NCBI GenBank assembly: GCA_947458455.1
Contig: CANGYJ010000008.1
Location: 186,001 to 250,000, forward strand
Length of the DNA: 64,000 nucleotides
Source: Verrucomicrobiaceae bacterium
GTDB taxonomy: Bacteria; Verrucomicrobiota; Verrucomicrobiia; Verrucomicrobiales; Verrucomicrobiaceae
Direction: 5' to 3'
Part shown: positions 33,251-42,814 of the stretch, piece by piece
Layout of the letters: the number at the start of each line of letters is the position of its first letter
Numbering within the stretch: the first letter of the stretch is position 1
Made by a program: the position numbers and the translations under genes
Notes under the pieces: generated by a model
Database searches by the model: none
The model's input: the letters and a program-made list of their open reading frames with translations, nothing else
Told to the model about the DNA's origin: nothing

Positions 33251-34681
33251 TCATTTGCCCTGCTGACCGCTCCACGCCGGCCACCACGCCTCGAATTCGG
33301 ACGGGCGCACCTTGATGCGCACGAGGTTGTTCGCGTGCAGCGAGAGCAGCCGCTCCTCGATGAGCTCGAGGAAGTGCTCGCGGTCGTTCGCGGTGATGTT
33401 TTTCGCCGTCCAGCGACGGAGGAAGTCCGCCGCCTGAGGCTTTGTCATGCCTTTCACGACCACCTCGCGGGCGAGGTCCTTCAGCTCCAGGCGGTAGCCA
33501 AGAGCGATCGGATCTGGAGAACCCATCTCGCCGCGGATGACGCCGTAGCGGGCGCACGATTCCTCATACGCATGCACAAAGACCTCCCGCAGCACCTCCA
33601 CGCGATTCAGCTCATACACGGCAAGGATGCCCGTCGTGTAATCCCGCACCGGCACGCCGGTGAAGGACAGCGGCGCTACATTCGCCTGGATGAGCGGGAT
33701 GTTCGCCGCCAGGCGCGAGGTGCGCTTGTTCCCATCAAGGAAGGGTTGCAGATAAGGCATCTGCACCATGAGGAAAAAGCAGCACTCCAGCGGATCATGG
33801 ATCGCCGCGGCCTTTTGCAGGATGAGGTCAAAGCACTCCTCGATGAGCGCGGGGTTGTTCGTCGGATGAAAAACACTCCCGCCGATGCCCACCGGCTTCG
33901 TGCGCAGCGCACCTTCCACCTTGCGGCTCTCCAGCAGGTATTCCGTGAGGATCGCGTGCAGGTTGAGGAAGGTGTAGCGGTTGTAGCCGAGCTGCGCCTG
34001 CTCCTCGATGAGGAACTCAATGGCCGTCTTGTGATTGAGGATCATGAGCGCCTCCTCCTGCCGCGCGGGATCGTCACTGCGGCCCTGCTGGAGAAGGAAA
34101 TCCGTCTCCAGCAAAGAAAAGGTGCTGCCCTCGAGGCGGCTGGAATTCCAGACGAGGTCGATGACGAGCCGGTCCATCACCTGCCGTGCATAAGTGCCCG
34201 GCGGCATGCCTTCCATATCGGGTGGTAGGCCGCGGGTGCGCAGATGCTCCCGCAGATGCTCCGGCAGCCAGGCCGTTTCATTCGGCACATAGCTGTCGAG
34301 GAAGTCACGCTGATAGCCCACGGGCTTCCGCAGGCTGTGATGCTCGCGGAAGTAGTTCTTCAGCTCGCTGAGCGGATCGATGCCATAGGCGGGCGTATCC
34401 TCGCGGAGGATGTTGGACTCGGAGAGATGGATGGAGACCGGCGGCGGCACGAAAGTAGGCGCGGGAGCCGGTTGGGATGGCTTTTGCGCCACGCGATACT
34501 TCGTGGCCCGAGCCTTGCCAACTCGCTCGAGCTGCCCCCCACGAACCATTTCGTCCAAACGACGCTGGAGAGTGCGGCGGGAGGTTTCCTGGCTGAATCG
34601 TGCCATGAGGTCGTCGATGCCGAGGCCGTTGGCGACCTCGGAAATGGCGCGATTCAGGGTGTTTGGCGTGATTTCTGGCAT
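33251..34681 (-). CDS. Fic-domain protein with winged-helix N-terminus and Gln in place of the catalytic His
   Basis: A 476-residue protein. Residues 1-65 look like a winged-helix DNA-binding domain (LNRAISEVANGLGIDDLMARFSQ...RLDEMVRGGQLERVG). The Fic core holds an inhibitory-helix motif SSRLEG at 180-185 (S-x-x-x-E-G) and the active-site loop at 312-323, QPFLDGNKRTSR. The canonical motif is H-P-F-x-x-G-N-G-R; here the catalytic His is Gln (codon CAA) and the Gly before Arg is Lys. Fic enzymes transfer AMP or related groups to target proteins; the change puts ordinary AMPylation in doubt. A separate C-terminal helical domain follows. Repeats upstream suggest self-regulation. Confidence 0.85.
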   Translation of the reverse strand: MPEITPNTLNRAISEVANGLGIDDLMARFSQETSRRTLQRRLDEMVRGGQLERVGKARATKYRVAQKPSQPAPAPTFVPPPVSIHLSESNILREDTPAYGIDPLSELKNYFREHHSLRKPVGYQRDFLDSYVPNETAWLPEHLREHLRTRGLPPDMEGMPPGTYARQVMDRLVIDLVWNSSRLEGSTFSLLETDFLLQQGRSDDPARQEEALMILNHKTAIEFLIEEQAQLGYNRYTFLNLHAILTEYLLESRKVEGALRTKPVGIGGSVFHPTNNPALIEECFDLILQKAAAIHDPLECCFFLMVQMPYLQPFLDGNKRTSRLAANIPLIQANVAPLSFTGVPVRDYTTGILAVYELNRVEVLREVFVHAYEESCARYGVIRGEMGSPDPIALGYRLELKDLAREVVVKGMTKPQAADFLRRWTAKNITANDREHFLELIEERLLSLHANNLVRIKVRPSEFEAWWPAWSGQQGK

Positions 34682-34763
34682 GATTGGCGCGATTTTGGCA
34701 TGACAATGGCACAATTCAAGAGCTTTCTGGCATGATTTTGACTTATCGCGCCAAATCGCGCCA
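34672..34763 (-). promoter_or_regulatory. Possible operator region of the Fic gene
   Basis: The gap upstream of the Fic start contains the direct repeat TTTCTGGCATGATT (about 34672 and 34724) and the word TGGCGCGATTTTGGC (34685-34699). On the other side lie its inverse-like CGCGCCAAATCGCGCCA words at 34747-34763. Because the Fic protein has an N-terminal winged helix, these could be its own binding sites. No clear -35/-10 pair could be fixed. Confidence 0.4.
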
Positions 34764-34771
34764 CGGTGGCC

Positions 34772-35341
34772 TCAAGGGCGGCCGAGGAGCCTTTTGATGT
34801 CGTCTTCCGAGTAGGTCTTGCTGAGGTCGTCCAGCGGCCGGTTTTCGATGACCTTCGGCGCTTTGCCGATCTGCTGGTTGGAAGGCAGAGCGGAATCAAC
34901 ACCAAAGGCTTTGCCGCCATCCCGGAAGAAGCTGCCGCCATCTCGGGACATCTTGGTGGCATCGCGGCTCATGGAGGCGTCGAAGGCCTGATTTCCGAAG
35001 CGGCTCGCCTTTCCGCCTTCATTGAAAGCAGCCTGACCATCCCGCGACATCGTCAGCCCCTTGGCGTCGGAGGTTTTGAAGTAATTTAACCCCTTAGCCT
35101 GATTCGCCCCGCTAAAGCTCGAAGCATGATGTCCCTGTGTTTGCCACTTCGAACCGATGTTCCGGCCTTTTGACGGATCATTCATGTACTTCTGATATGG
35201 ACTGACGCGGTTCATGTCCGGCTTGTTGAGTCGCTGGCCGAGCGTCTGGCTCATCGGGTCCTTGTTCTTTTTGCTCTTGGTGCTGCACGAGCACAAAAAC
35301 ACCGCGCCAAGGCAGAGGATGATTTTGAAGAGAAACTTCAT
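34772..35341 (-). CDS. Small lipoprotein with SRDG repeats
   Basis: A 189-residue protein. Its signal peptide ends in the lipobox LCSC, with the lipid-bearing Cys at 19. The mature part is polar and low in hydrophobic residues, and carries the word (M)SRDG(x)AxF three or four times (SRDGQAAF, SRDATKMSRDGGSFF, RDGGKAF). The C-terminus holds a short acidic helix (SEDDIKRLL). Its ATG overlaps the stop of the giant TPR gene (ATGA), indicating coupled translation and suggesting a joint role in the envelope. No named family recognised. Confidence 0.75.
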   Translation of the reverse strand: MKFLFKIILCLGAVFLCSCSTKSKKNKDPMSQTLGQRLNKPDMNRVSPYQKYMNDPSKGRNIGSKWQTQGHHASSFSGANQAKGLNYFKTSDAKGLTMSRDGQAAFNEGGKASRFGNQAFDASMSRDATKMSRDGGSFFRDGGKAFGVDSALPSNQQIGKAPKVIENRPLDDLSKTYSEDDIKRLLGRP

Positions 35342-38300
35342 GGGGGTGGGGCGGCTTGGTCGAGCTGCTGCTTGGCGAGGAAGGCGGCTTCGCGGGCGGT
35401 GCCGGAGGGGAGGCGGTATTTCGGCAGCTCGGCGGCGAGGCTGCTTAGTTTCCCCCACGCGGCGTGGAGTTCAAACACGAGTTTTGCGACCTCGCCGGGC
35501 ATCGCCCAGTTCATGCGCATGAGGAAGGCCTCCGCGGCCTCGAAGTCTTTTTGGCGAATGAGAAAACGCGTCCACGCGGCGTGAATCTCTGGCTGCAAGC
35601 TCTCGCCGGCCTCGATCTGCCTCAGCGCGGCATCGAAAAGCTCGCGGGCGAGGTCCGCGTGACCCGTTTCCTCCAAAGCAAGCGCCCAGGCCACCGTCTG
35701 CCCGCCGCCGGGGAAGGGCATGCGCAGCGTCTCGTTGAAAAGCTCACGCACCTCCGCCTCGTCGCCCAAGGCCTGCGCCACGCGGACGGCGAGCGGCAGC
35801 TTGCGACCGCTCTCACGCAGCGTGGGGATGGAGGCGGCCACCTGGCAGGCCTGGCGTGCCCACGAGGCCTTTTGACCTTCGAGCAGGCGTTGTGCGGTCA
35901 GCTCGATGCAGAGGCGGTCTTTCTCGACAGCATCGGCCCAAGCCTGCCGGAGGATCGCAGGCGTGGTCTCATCCAAAACGCTGGCGAAAGCACTCAGCGC
36001 CAGCGCCGCAGCGGCTCGATCACTGCCTGCGGCGGCCTCAGCACGCAGCACGCGGACCCACGCGGCGGCGTGACGGCCTTCCGCTTCCTTTTTGAGCCAG
36101 TCGAGCAGGCGCACGAGCGTCTCGCGATCCCGTGTGGGCGTGCGGAAGAGCGCGGAAAGGCGGGCACGGTCCCGCTCCGGCGACCACGCGGCGTCCTGCG
36201 AGAGCCATTGAAGCTGCTCCAGCCGCAGCGTGAAGCGCTGATGATCCTCCTTCAGCGTGCGCTCAGCCTGCGTGAGGAAATTCAGCGCTTCCACGCGTCG
36301 TTCATGCGTCGCGAGCTCGCGGGAGATCACGAGCACGATGGCCAGCGATTTCAGCTCCACGGCCTGCACCTTCAGCTCGCCAAGCTCTTTCCAGTCGCCC
36401 ATGGCGGCGGCGAGACGCACGCGTTGATCGAGCGTGTCGTTCATCACCTCGGTCAGCGGTTCCTTCACCGGCACGGCACGCAGCGCTTCGACAGCTTCTT
36501 TGGGCCTCGCGAGACGCTGCAGCAGCTTCGCAAGGTGCAAATTGCCCTCCGCCTCGAAGTCGTGGCCGCTTTGATCATTCGCCGCAAACACCGCCTTCAA
36601 GTGCTGCCAAGCCTGCAACGCGGCCTGCTCGTTGCCCAAGCGTTCCTGCAACAGCGCATACGCCTTCAAATAGGGAATCTCATGCGGCTCGCGACCGGCG
36701 AGCACCTGCGAGATCTTTTCGCGGAAGGCATGCGTGCGCAGCTCGTCGAGGTTGAAATCGCGGGTGAGGAATAAGGCATGCTTCTCGCGCAAAACCTCAT
36801 CGCCGATGGCCGGCGGCTTATTCGGAGCCTCGGCGGTGAGCAGGTGATACGAGAAGGAGCAGCCGGGCTCCACATCGCCGGAGTTTTCACAGGCTCGAAG
36901 AAGCCACTGCGCATAATCGGGATTCGACGGCGCACGATCCGGGAGCTGGCGATACACCGTCACCGCCTCGCGAGACATGCCGGCGCTTTCCAGACGGCTG
37001 CCGAGATTGCCAAGTGTGTCCACGCTGTGCTCCGTGCGCATGTCCACACTCGCCAGATGCTCGCGGATGAGGCGCAGACGCGTGGGATAATCCACCGGGC
37101 GCAGTTTGGAAAGCAGCGCATGAATGCGCCACTCGCCGAATTCCGTGTCGGACCTCGGCGCGAGCATCGTCGTGCCCCAGCGCTGCTCCAGCTCGGCGTT
37201 CGTGCCTTTGATGGCGCCGCCGAGACCTTGCTGGCGCAGGATCATTTGCAGCTCGCGAGTCTCCTCCCACAGGCTGCGCACATGCTGAGCCTCCTCGTAG
37301 CGAGAAGAACCCTGCGGCATCAAATTACCGCGCCCATCGCTCATCTGGCGCGTGGTGCTAAAATCCCCGGTGAAGAAACCACCAAGCTTTTTCGCCGCGG
37401 CCTCATCCGCACCTGCCACGCCTTCCACCGCCGCCTGGCGGATGATGGTGAGATCACTCGGCGTCGAGCGCTGGAGGCGACGCCACGCGTTTTGCGTGAT
37501 CGCATCGCGTTCCGGCTTCGAGCCAGCCACGCGTTGCAGAGAGGAAAAGCTCGACAGGAAGGTATCGAAGCGGCTGCGATACGCCTCCGGCAGCAGCGGC
37601 GCGTTCACCGCCTCTTGAAGGTAATGCCGCGCCAGTTTCCAATCCTCAGCACTCTCCGCGATGCGGGCGAGGAAGAGCGAGTAGATCGATGATTTGTCCA
37701 TCGTCTGCCGTGGCAAGCCCTCGCCGAGTGCGAGCGCCTCGTGATAGCGTTGTTTACCCTTCAACTTGTCCGTCACATCCCAGATGGCCGCCGTGCGCAT
37801 CACCTTCGAGCGACCGAGCTGCCTCAGCTCGTCTTCGCTGAATCGAAACCCCTCCGCATCGACCAGCATCGACACGCAGGCATGCACCAGCCGCTCCCGC
37901 GCCGCGATGACCTCCGGCATCAAGGCTCCCGGCGCGGCCCATGCGATCGCATCGCTCATGCCGTGGCTGCGCAACGTCATCCACAGCAGGCAAAACTGGC
38001 CTTCCAGTGTGCCTTGATCGCCTTGCAGCATCGTTTGCAGCAGCTTGCGGAATTCCTCACCTTCACCGCTGTAATGCAGCGCCCAGAGTTTTTCCCAGTC
38101 CGAGTGCAAACCAGTGCTCCACTGCCGGATCCACGCCTCGAGCGACTTGCCACCGCTTTGTGTCTTCAGCTTCGACAGCTCCTCAATCGCCCGCAAACGC
38201 ACCAGCGCCGCATCCTCCGGCACCTCGGCGAATTCCGGCCTCGGCATCGAGAGAAAGGTGCGCAGCTTCTCGATCTCCAGCTTTTCAATACCCGGCGCAA

Positions 38301-41300
38301 AATCCAGCAACGGAGCCAGATCGCTCACCGGACTCTTCGCGCCTGATTTTCGGCCATCGCTCAGCGGCAGCGGACCGCGCATGCCGGTGCGGGTGATCAT
38401 GGCCTTCGTTTTGAGCGCCAAAATCTGCTCCAGATGCTTCTCCGCGCCTGCGGTGTCCGCAAAGCGCAGACACTTCAAAGCCAGGCGCAGCAGCGAGCGG
38501 GTATCCCACGACTGCACCTTCACCACCTGCTCATACACACGCTTCTCCGCCTCGTCCTGGCCGGTCGTTTGATAATGCTTCGCCAGCTCATCGAGCGCCT
38601 TCACATCCTGCGAGAAGCGGCTTTCCAGCCGACGCCGCACACGATCCGCCTCATCAATCTGAAACGTCTGCTCCAGCAGCTCCACCAAACGACGCGACTC
38701 CGCCGCCAGCTCCTGCGGTGGCGAGGCAGCGGCGATCTGCTTCTGGAAATAGATCGCCGATTTCACATCACCCACCTTCAGCGCCGCCTCGCGAAGCTGG
38801 TCGAGCGAGAAAGGCGTCTCCGGTGCGGTGTAATACGCCTGCTTCATGCTCGCGAAGGCCTTGGCATGATCTCCCTGCCGCTCCGCCACCATCGCCAGCG
38901 CCTCGTGGTAAAAGCCATCGAAAAGGTGACGCTGCAAAAGACCGCGCAACGCATTCTCCACGAGCTGCAGCCGGTCCTTCACCACACTCGGAGCCAGCTC
39001 GCCGCCGCTCGCATCGGAGAAGGTCAGGCGGTCCACGCAGCGGCTGAGCATCTCGCGACGCCGCTTGATGTCCGTCTCACGTTCCAAAATCAGCGCCTGC
39101 GTCTGCACGAAATTTTCCAGCCTGTTCAAACGCAGCAGCAGATCCGCATGCCGCTCCATCAGCGCTGCGGCGGTGGTTCCCTCCGCCCGCTTCACCGCTG
39201 CTTTCCAAAGCGCCAGCACATCGTCCGTGCGGCGTTGCAGCAGATACACCTGCGTTAGTGCCGAAAGGATCTGCTCGGACTCCGGCATGTCGCGATAAGC
39301 TCTTTCGAGCAACTTCGCCGCCATCAGACCCGGCACCGGCGAGGTGCCCATCATCCGCCAGCCCGCGCCACCGACCTCTGCCGTGGCACGACGCTCGCTT
39401 TCGAGCATCAACTCGCTCAAACGCAGCGTGTGACGCACGCGACCCGCCACATCCGTCTCGATCAGACGCTTCAACTGCCGCTCCTGCAGCGCCAGATTTT
39501 CATCCGCTACGGCCAGATCGAGCTTCAACTGCTCCACGGCGGGTGAGAGCGGCTTCAGCCCGCCTTTCGCATCGAATTCGAGGTTTTGAAGAATGGCGTA
39601 ACCATCCTCCTTGTGCTGCGTGCGCACCGCCCACCACAGCGCCCGGAAGCGTTCCGCCTCGCTTCCCTTGGCCGCAAGCGCCGCCAGCTCCCGCGCCTTG
39701 TCCTCGACGGCTTCGGGGAAGGTTTCGCGATTCTGGTTTTCAGGCTCGTCGGAGCCAAAACCAGCTCCGGTGAAGGCATTGGGCAAAGTGAACTCCGAGG
39801 TCTTCTGGCCCTTTTGCGTCGATTCGTCCTTCCCGCCCATCAAAATCGAAAACAGACGTTCATCGGCATCGATGCGTTCTTCATCCGTCGTGCTCGCCGA
39901 CCATGCTTTTTCGATCCACTCAGCCGCTTCATCATTGTCACCCTGCTCCGCGAGTAGATCCGCGAGCCTCAACCACGCATCACGACCCGCATCCGGCTTC
40001 GACACGGATTCACGAGCCAGCATGATGGCGCTGTCGAGGTTGTTGCTGGAGGCGAGAAAGGCCGCCGCATCACCGAGACGCTTCTGACGCTCCGCGTCGT
40101 TGGCCGCGCCGTTGGTGAATTCACGCAGCAGCTTGTCCTCCGCCGCCACATCGCGACGCGCCCGATAGTAAGCCGCCAGCTCGAAGACCGCTTCCGTCAT
40201 CTGCGGATCACGATCCACGCGACCGCGCAGGATCTTTTCGATCACCGCATCGAGGGATCGAGACTGTGCAAACACGAGCACCTGCTTCTCCACCTCCCCA
40301 TCGGCCTGCGTATCGAGCAGCTTCACCAGCCTCGTGATAGCCGCCGCAGGATCAACACTGCGCAGATCCGCCTCGCAGCGCAGCAAAACCACCGCCGGCA
40401 AATCGCTGCCATCGTTTTTGAGCCGTTCATCGAGCAGCTTCGCCGCCTCCGCCGCGCTCTCATGGTCGAGCAAAGCCCGCACGAGCTCCCAGCGATAGTC
40501 TTCCACCTGCGGCACGGCCTTCACCAGCTCGCGCAGCCATTTCACCTGCTCGTCCACCTCCACGGTGAGATCAAAAAAACGCGTCGCATCCCACAGCGCC
40601 TGCTCCGAGGGCGGCTGCGCCTTCGCGGCGGTCAGCAGCGCCTTTTGCAAATCCTCGAGCATGCCGAAGCGCTCATGCAGTCGCACCCGGCGACGAAAGA
40701 AATCAAAGTAGCGACCATCGCGGAAATGCAGCAGCGCTAGGCCGTCACGCAGCGCCTTGTCCGCCTTCGCGAACTGGTCCGCGTGCTCATAAATGCGGGC
40801 AAGGTCGTAAAGCGCATCGAGCCGGCGTTGCGGGTCTTTTTGATCCGCCAGCTTCGAGAAGAAAGCGCCTGCCCGATCTGGAAAACCCGCCTGGAGGAGC
40901 AACTGCGCCACCTGCCGTGCCAACGTAAAATCCTCCGGCTGCATCTGCGCCGCCTTTTCCCATGCTTCCGCAGCTTCCGCGTTCTTGCCGATGCCCAGTG
41001 AGAGATTGCCGATCTCAATCCACACCGCCGTGCTCGCTGATTTTTCCGCCAGACGCTTCAACAAGGCCACCGCCTCCTCCGGCTGCTTCAGCTCCACCGC
41101 CACATCCGCCCGGCCCCGCATCGCAAACACATTCGCCGCGTCCAGCTTGAGCACCTCGTCATACTTCGCCGCCGCCGCCTTCAGGTCACCGGCACGCCGC
41201 AGCAGATGCCCATGCACCAGCAGCACGCTCGGATGCCTCGACGAGGCCGCCTGCGCCGCCACATTCTCCACCAGCAGCTTCGTGGACTCATGCTTCTCAT

Positions 41301-41493
41301 ATAGCGTCCACAGCAGCTCGACGACGCGGCCATACTCCGGCTGCTGCACCAGCAGCGAGAGATACTCATTCGCCAGCCTCGTATCCCGCTCCGCCCACGG
41401 CTTCGGCGCATTTTGACCATTCGCCGAAACAACCAATACCGCCGCCGCCATGAGGCAGCGAAGGTGAAAAGCCAGTCCCGGAGTGTTTCGCAT
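35338..41493 (-). CDS. Giant exported TPR-repeat protein
   Basis: A 2051-residue protein, the largest in the window. After a signal peptide (MRNTPGLAFHLRCLMAAAVLVVSANG) it is almost wholly alpha-helical, with TPR-like helical pairs throughout, for example EYGRVVELLWTLYEK, AGDLKAAAAKYDEVLKLDAANVFAMRGRADVAVELKQPEEAVALLKRLAE and later LEEAGRPKEAVEALRAVP-like units. TPR proteins usually act as scaffolds, so it may organise an envelope complex. The start at 41493 is the ATG that gives a signal peptide. Its stop overlaps the start of a lipoprotein gene by four bases. No enzymatic domain is recognised. The frame is intact across the whole length. Confidence 0.85.
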   Translation of the reverse strand: MRNTPGLAFHLRCLMAAAVLVVSANGQNAPKPWAERDTRLANEYLSLLVQQPEYGRVVELLWTLYEKHESTKLLVENVAAQAASSRHPSVLLVHGHLLRRAGDLKAAAAKYDEVLKLDAANVFAMRGRADVAVELKQPEEAVALLKRLAEKSASTAVWIEIGNLSLGIGKNAEAAEAWEKAAQMQPEDFTLARQVAQLLLQAGFPDRAGAFFSKLADQKDPQRRLDALYDLARIYEHADQFAKADKALRDGLALLHFRDGRYFDFFRRRVRLHERFGMLEDLQKALLTAAKAQPPSEQALWDATRFFDLTVEVDEQVKWLRELVKAVPQVEDYRWELVRALLDHESAAEAAKLLDERLKNDGSDLPAVVLLRCEADLRSVDPAAAITRLVKLLDTQADGEVEKQVLVFAQSRSLDAVIEKILRGRVDRDPQMTEAVFELAAYYRARRDVAAEDKLLREFTNGAANDAERQKRLGDAAAFLASSNNLDSAIMLARESVSKPDAGRDAWLRLADLLAEQGDNDEAAEWIEKAWSASTTDEERIDADERLFSILMGGKDESTQKGQKTSEFTLPNAFTGAGFGSDEPENQNRETFPEAVEDKARELAALAAKGSEAERFRALWWAVRTQHKEDGYAILQNLEFDAKGGLKPLSPAVEQLKLDLAVADENLALQERQLKRLIETDVAGRVRHTLRLSELMLESERRATAEVGGAGWRMMGTSPVPGLMAAKLLERAYRDMPESEQILSALTQVYLLQRRTDDVLALWKAAVKRAEGTTAAALMERHADLLLRLNRLENFVQTQALILERETDIKRRREMLSRCVDRLTFSDASGGELAPSVVKDRLQLVENALRGLLQRHLFDGFYHEALAMVAERQGDHAKAFASMKQAYYTAPETPFSLDQLREAALKVGDVKSAIYFQKQIAAASPPQELAAESRRLVELLEQTFQIDEADRVRRRLESRFSQDVKALDELAKHYQTTGQDEAEKRVYEQVVKVQSWDTRSLLRLALKCLRFADTAGAEKHLEQILALKTKAMITRTGMRGPLPLSDGRKSGAKSPVSDLAPLLDFAPGIEKLEIEKLRTFLSMPRPEFAEVPEDAALVRLRAIEELSKLKTQSGGKSLEAWIRQWSTGLHSDWEKLWALHYSGEGEEFRKLLQTMLQGDQGTLEGQFCLLWMTLRSHGMSDAIAWAAPGALMPEVIAARERLVHACVSMLVDAEGFRFSEDELRQLGRSKVMRTAAIWDVTDKLKGKQRYHEALALGEGLPRQTMDKSSIYSLFLARIAESAEDWKLARHYLQEAVNAPLLPEAYRSRFDTFLSSFSSLQRVAGSKPERDAITQNAWRRLQRSTPSDLTIIRQAAVEGVAGADEAAAKKLGGFFTGDFSTTRQMSDGRGNLMPQGSSRYEEAQHVRSLWEETRELQMILRQQGLGGAIKGTNAELEQRWGTTMLAPRSDTEFGEWRIHALLSKLRPVDYPTRLRLIREHLASVDMRTEHSVDTLGNLGSRLESAGMSREAVTVYRQLPDRAPSNPDYAQWLLRACENSGDVEPGCSFSYHLLTAEAPNKPPAIGDEVLREKHALFLTRDFNLDELRTHAFREKISQVLAGREPHEIPYLKAYALLQERLGNEQAALQAWQHLKAVFAANDQSGHDFEAEGNLHLAKLLQRLARPKEAVEALRAVPVKEPLTEVMNDTLDQRVRLAAAMGDWKELGELKVQAVELKSLAIVLVISRELATHERRVEALNFLTQAERTLKEDHQRFTLRLEQLQWLSQDAAWSPERDRARLSALFRTPTRDRETLVRLLDWLKKEAEGRHAAAWVRVLRAEAAAGSDRAAAALALSAFASVLDETTPAILRQAWADAVEKDRLCIELTAQRLLEGQKASWARQACQVAASIPTLRESGRKLPLAVRVAQALGDEAEVRELFNETLRMPFPGGGQTVAWALALEETGHADLARELFDAALRQIEAGESLQPEIHAAWTRFLIRQKDFEAAEAFLMRMNWAMPGEVAKLVFELHAAWGKLSSLAAELPKYRLPSGTAREAAFLAKQQLDQAAPPP

Positions 41494-41636
41494 CACGCGG
41501 CCGATCATAGGCCGCCACGAGGCTGCCGCCAAGCCCCGATGATGACATTCCTCGGCTGGCTATATGCGCCATCGATGCAGCTAGCCAGACGCACTCTTTG
41601 GTTGAGCAATGATTGGGATGACGGCGCCGTTCGCCC

Positions 41637-42797
41637 ATGCCCCAGCGATCCAAGAAGCCCAACATCGAAAAGCCGGACCTTGAAGAGCGTCTCGCCAGGG
41701 GACGCGCCAGGCCGGACGCACGCTTCACGACACGGCCGTCCGCTGCGGATATGCCGTCCGCTTACGGCAGTCTTCTGAACGAAATCAAAGGCCGGGTCCA
41801 ACGCGCCCGGCTGCGCACCGTTCTCGCCGCCAATGCATCCATGGTTCTTGCCTATTGGGACATCGGGCAGGTCATTCTCGCCCGTCAGGAGGCTGCAGGA
41901 TGGGGCGCAAAGATCATCGACCGCCTCTCCGCCGATCTCCGCGAAGCCTTTCCTGACATGCAGGGCCTCTCACCGCGTAATCTCAAATACATGCGGGCCT
42001 TTGCTGCCGCCTGGCCTGATGAGTCAATTGTGCAACGGGTGGTTGCACAATTGCCCTGGAAACAAAACATCGCGCTGCTCGACAAGCTCAAGCAGCCCGA
42101 GGAACGCCTTTGGTATGCCAGGAAAACACTGGAGCACGGCTGGTCGCAACCGATCCTGTGCCTGCAAATCGAGGGACGGCTCCACCACCGGGAAGGCAGG
42201 GCGCAGTCGAACTTTGACCTCACTCTCCCGCCAGCCGACTCCGACCTCGCAACACAGATTTTCAAAGACCCGTATCTCTTCGATTTCGTCGGCACTGATG
42301 ATCCTCGCAGGGAGCGTGAGATCGAGCAGATGCTGGTGGACCACATTCAGCGATTCCTCCTCGAGCTGGGAGCAGGTTTCGCCTTTGTCGGGCGTCAGGT
42401 GCATCTTGAGGTGGGCAGCCAGGACTTTTATATCGACCTGCTTTTTTATCATCTCAAACTGCGGCGCTACGTCGTCGTGGAGTTGAAAAACCGGGCTTTT
42501 CAGGCAGGAGATGCCGGCCAGATGAATCTCTACCTTTCTGCGGCGGATGACCTTCTGAAACATCCTGATGACCAGCCCACAATCGGACTTCTTCTTTGCA
42601 AGGGGCAGGACAAGATGGTGGTTGAGTATGCTTTGCGCGGCCTTGATAAACCCATCGGAGTAGCGGGATGGGCCACGCAGCTCCTGAACCGGCTTCCGGC
42701 TGAATTGCAATCCAGTCTCCCCACGGTGAAGCAGATCGAGGCGGAGCTGGCCTTGGTGTCCAAAGCCAAAAAACCTGCAAAAAAATCACGCTCATGA
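41637..42797 (+). CDS. YhcG-type PD-(D/E)XK nuclease (DUF1016)
   Basis: A 386-residue protein of the YhcG/DUF1016 family. The N-terminal part (about residues 41-200) has the family helices with YWDIGQVIL near 73-81 and GLSPRNLKYMRAFA near 110-123. The C-terminal part holds the nuclease core DFYIDLLFYHLKLRRYVVVELKN, with D267, E282 and K284 as the probable PD-(D/E)XK residues. YhcG proteins are often found next to restriction-modification or other defence genes, and are predicted DNases; none of those partners is visible here. The first 38 residues are poorly conserved-looking, and a start at 41751 is possible. The 3' end lies 17 bases from the convergent MFS gene. Confidence 0.85.
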   Translation: MPQRSKKPNIEKPDLEERLARGRARPDARFTTRPSAADMPSAYGSLLNEIKGRVQRARLRTVLAANASMVLAYWDIGQVILARQEAAGWGAKIIDRLSADLREAFPDMQGLSPRNLKYMRAFAAAWPDESIVQRVVAQLPWKQNIALLDKLKQPEERLWYARKTLEHGWSQPILCLQIEGRLHHREGRAQSNFDLTLPPADSDLATQIFKDPYLFDFVGTDDPRREREIEQMLVDHIQRFLLELGAGFAFVGRQVHLEVGSQDFYIDLLFYHLKLRRYVVVELKNRAFQAGDAGQMNLYLSAADDLLKHPDDQPTIGLLLCKGQDKMVVEYALRGLDKPIGVAGWATQLLNRLPAELQSSLPTVKQIEAELALVSKAKKPAKKSRS

Positions 42798-42814
42798 TCA
42801 AGCGCATCCGCGCC

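Noticed and set aside
41637-42797. A complete defence island around the YhcG-type nuclease
   Set aside because: No restriction, methylation, helicase or integrase genes lie beside it; the flanks are a TPR scaffold gene and an efflux gene.
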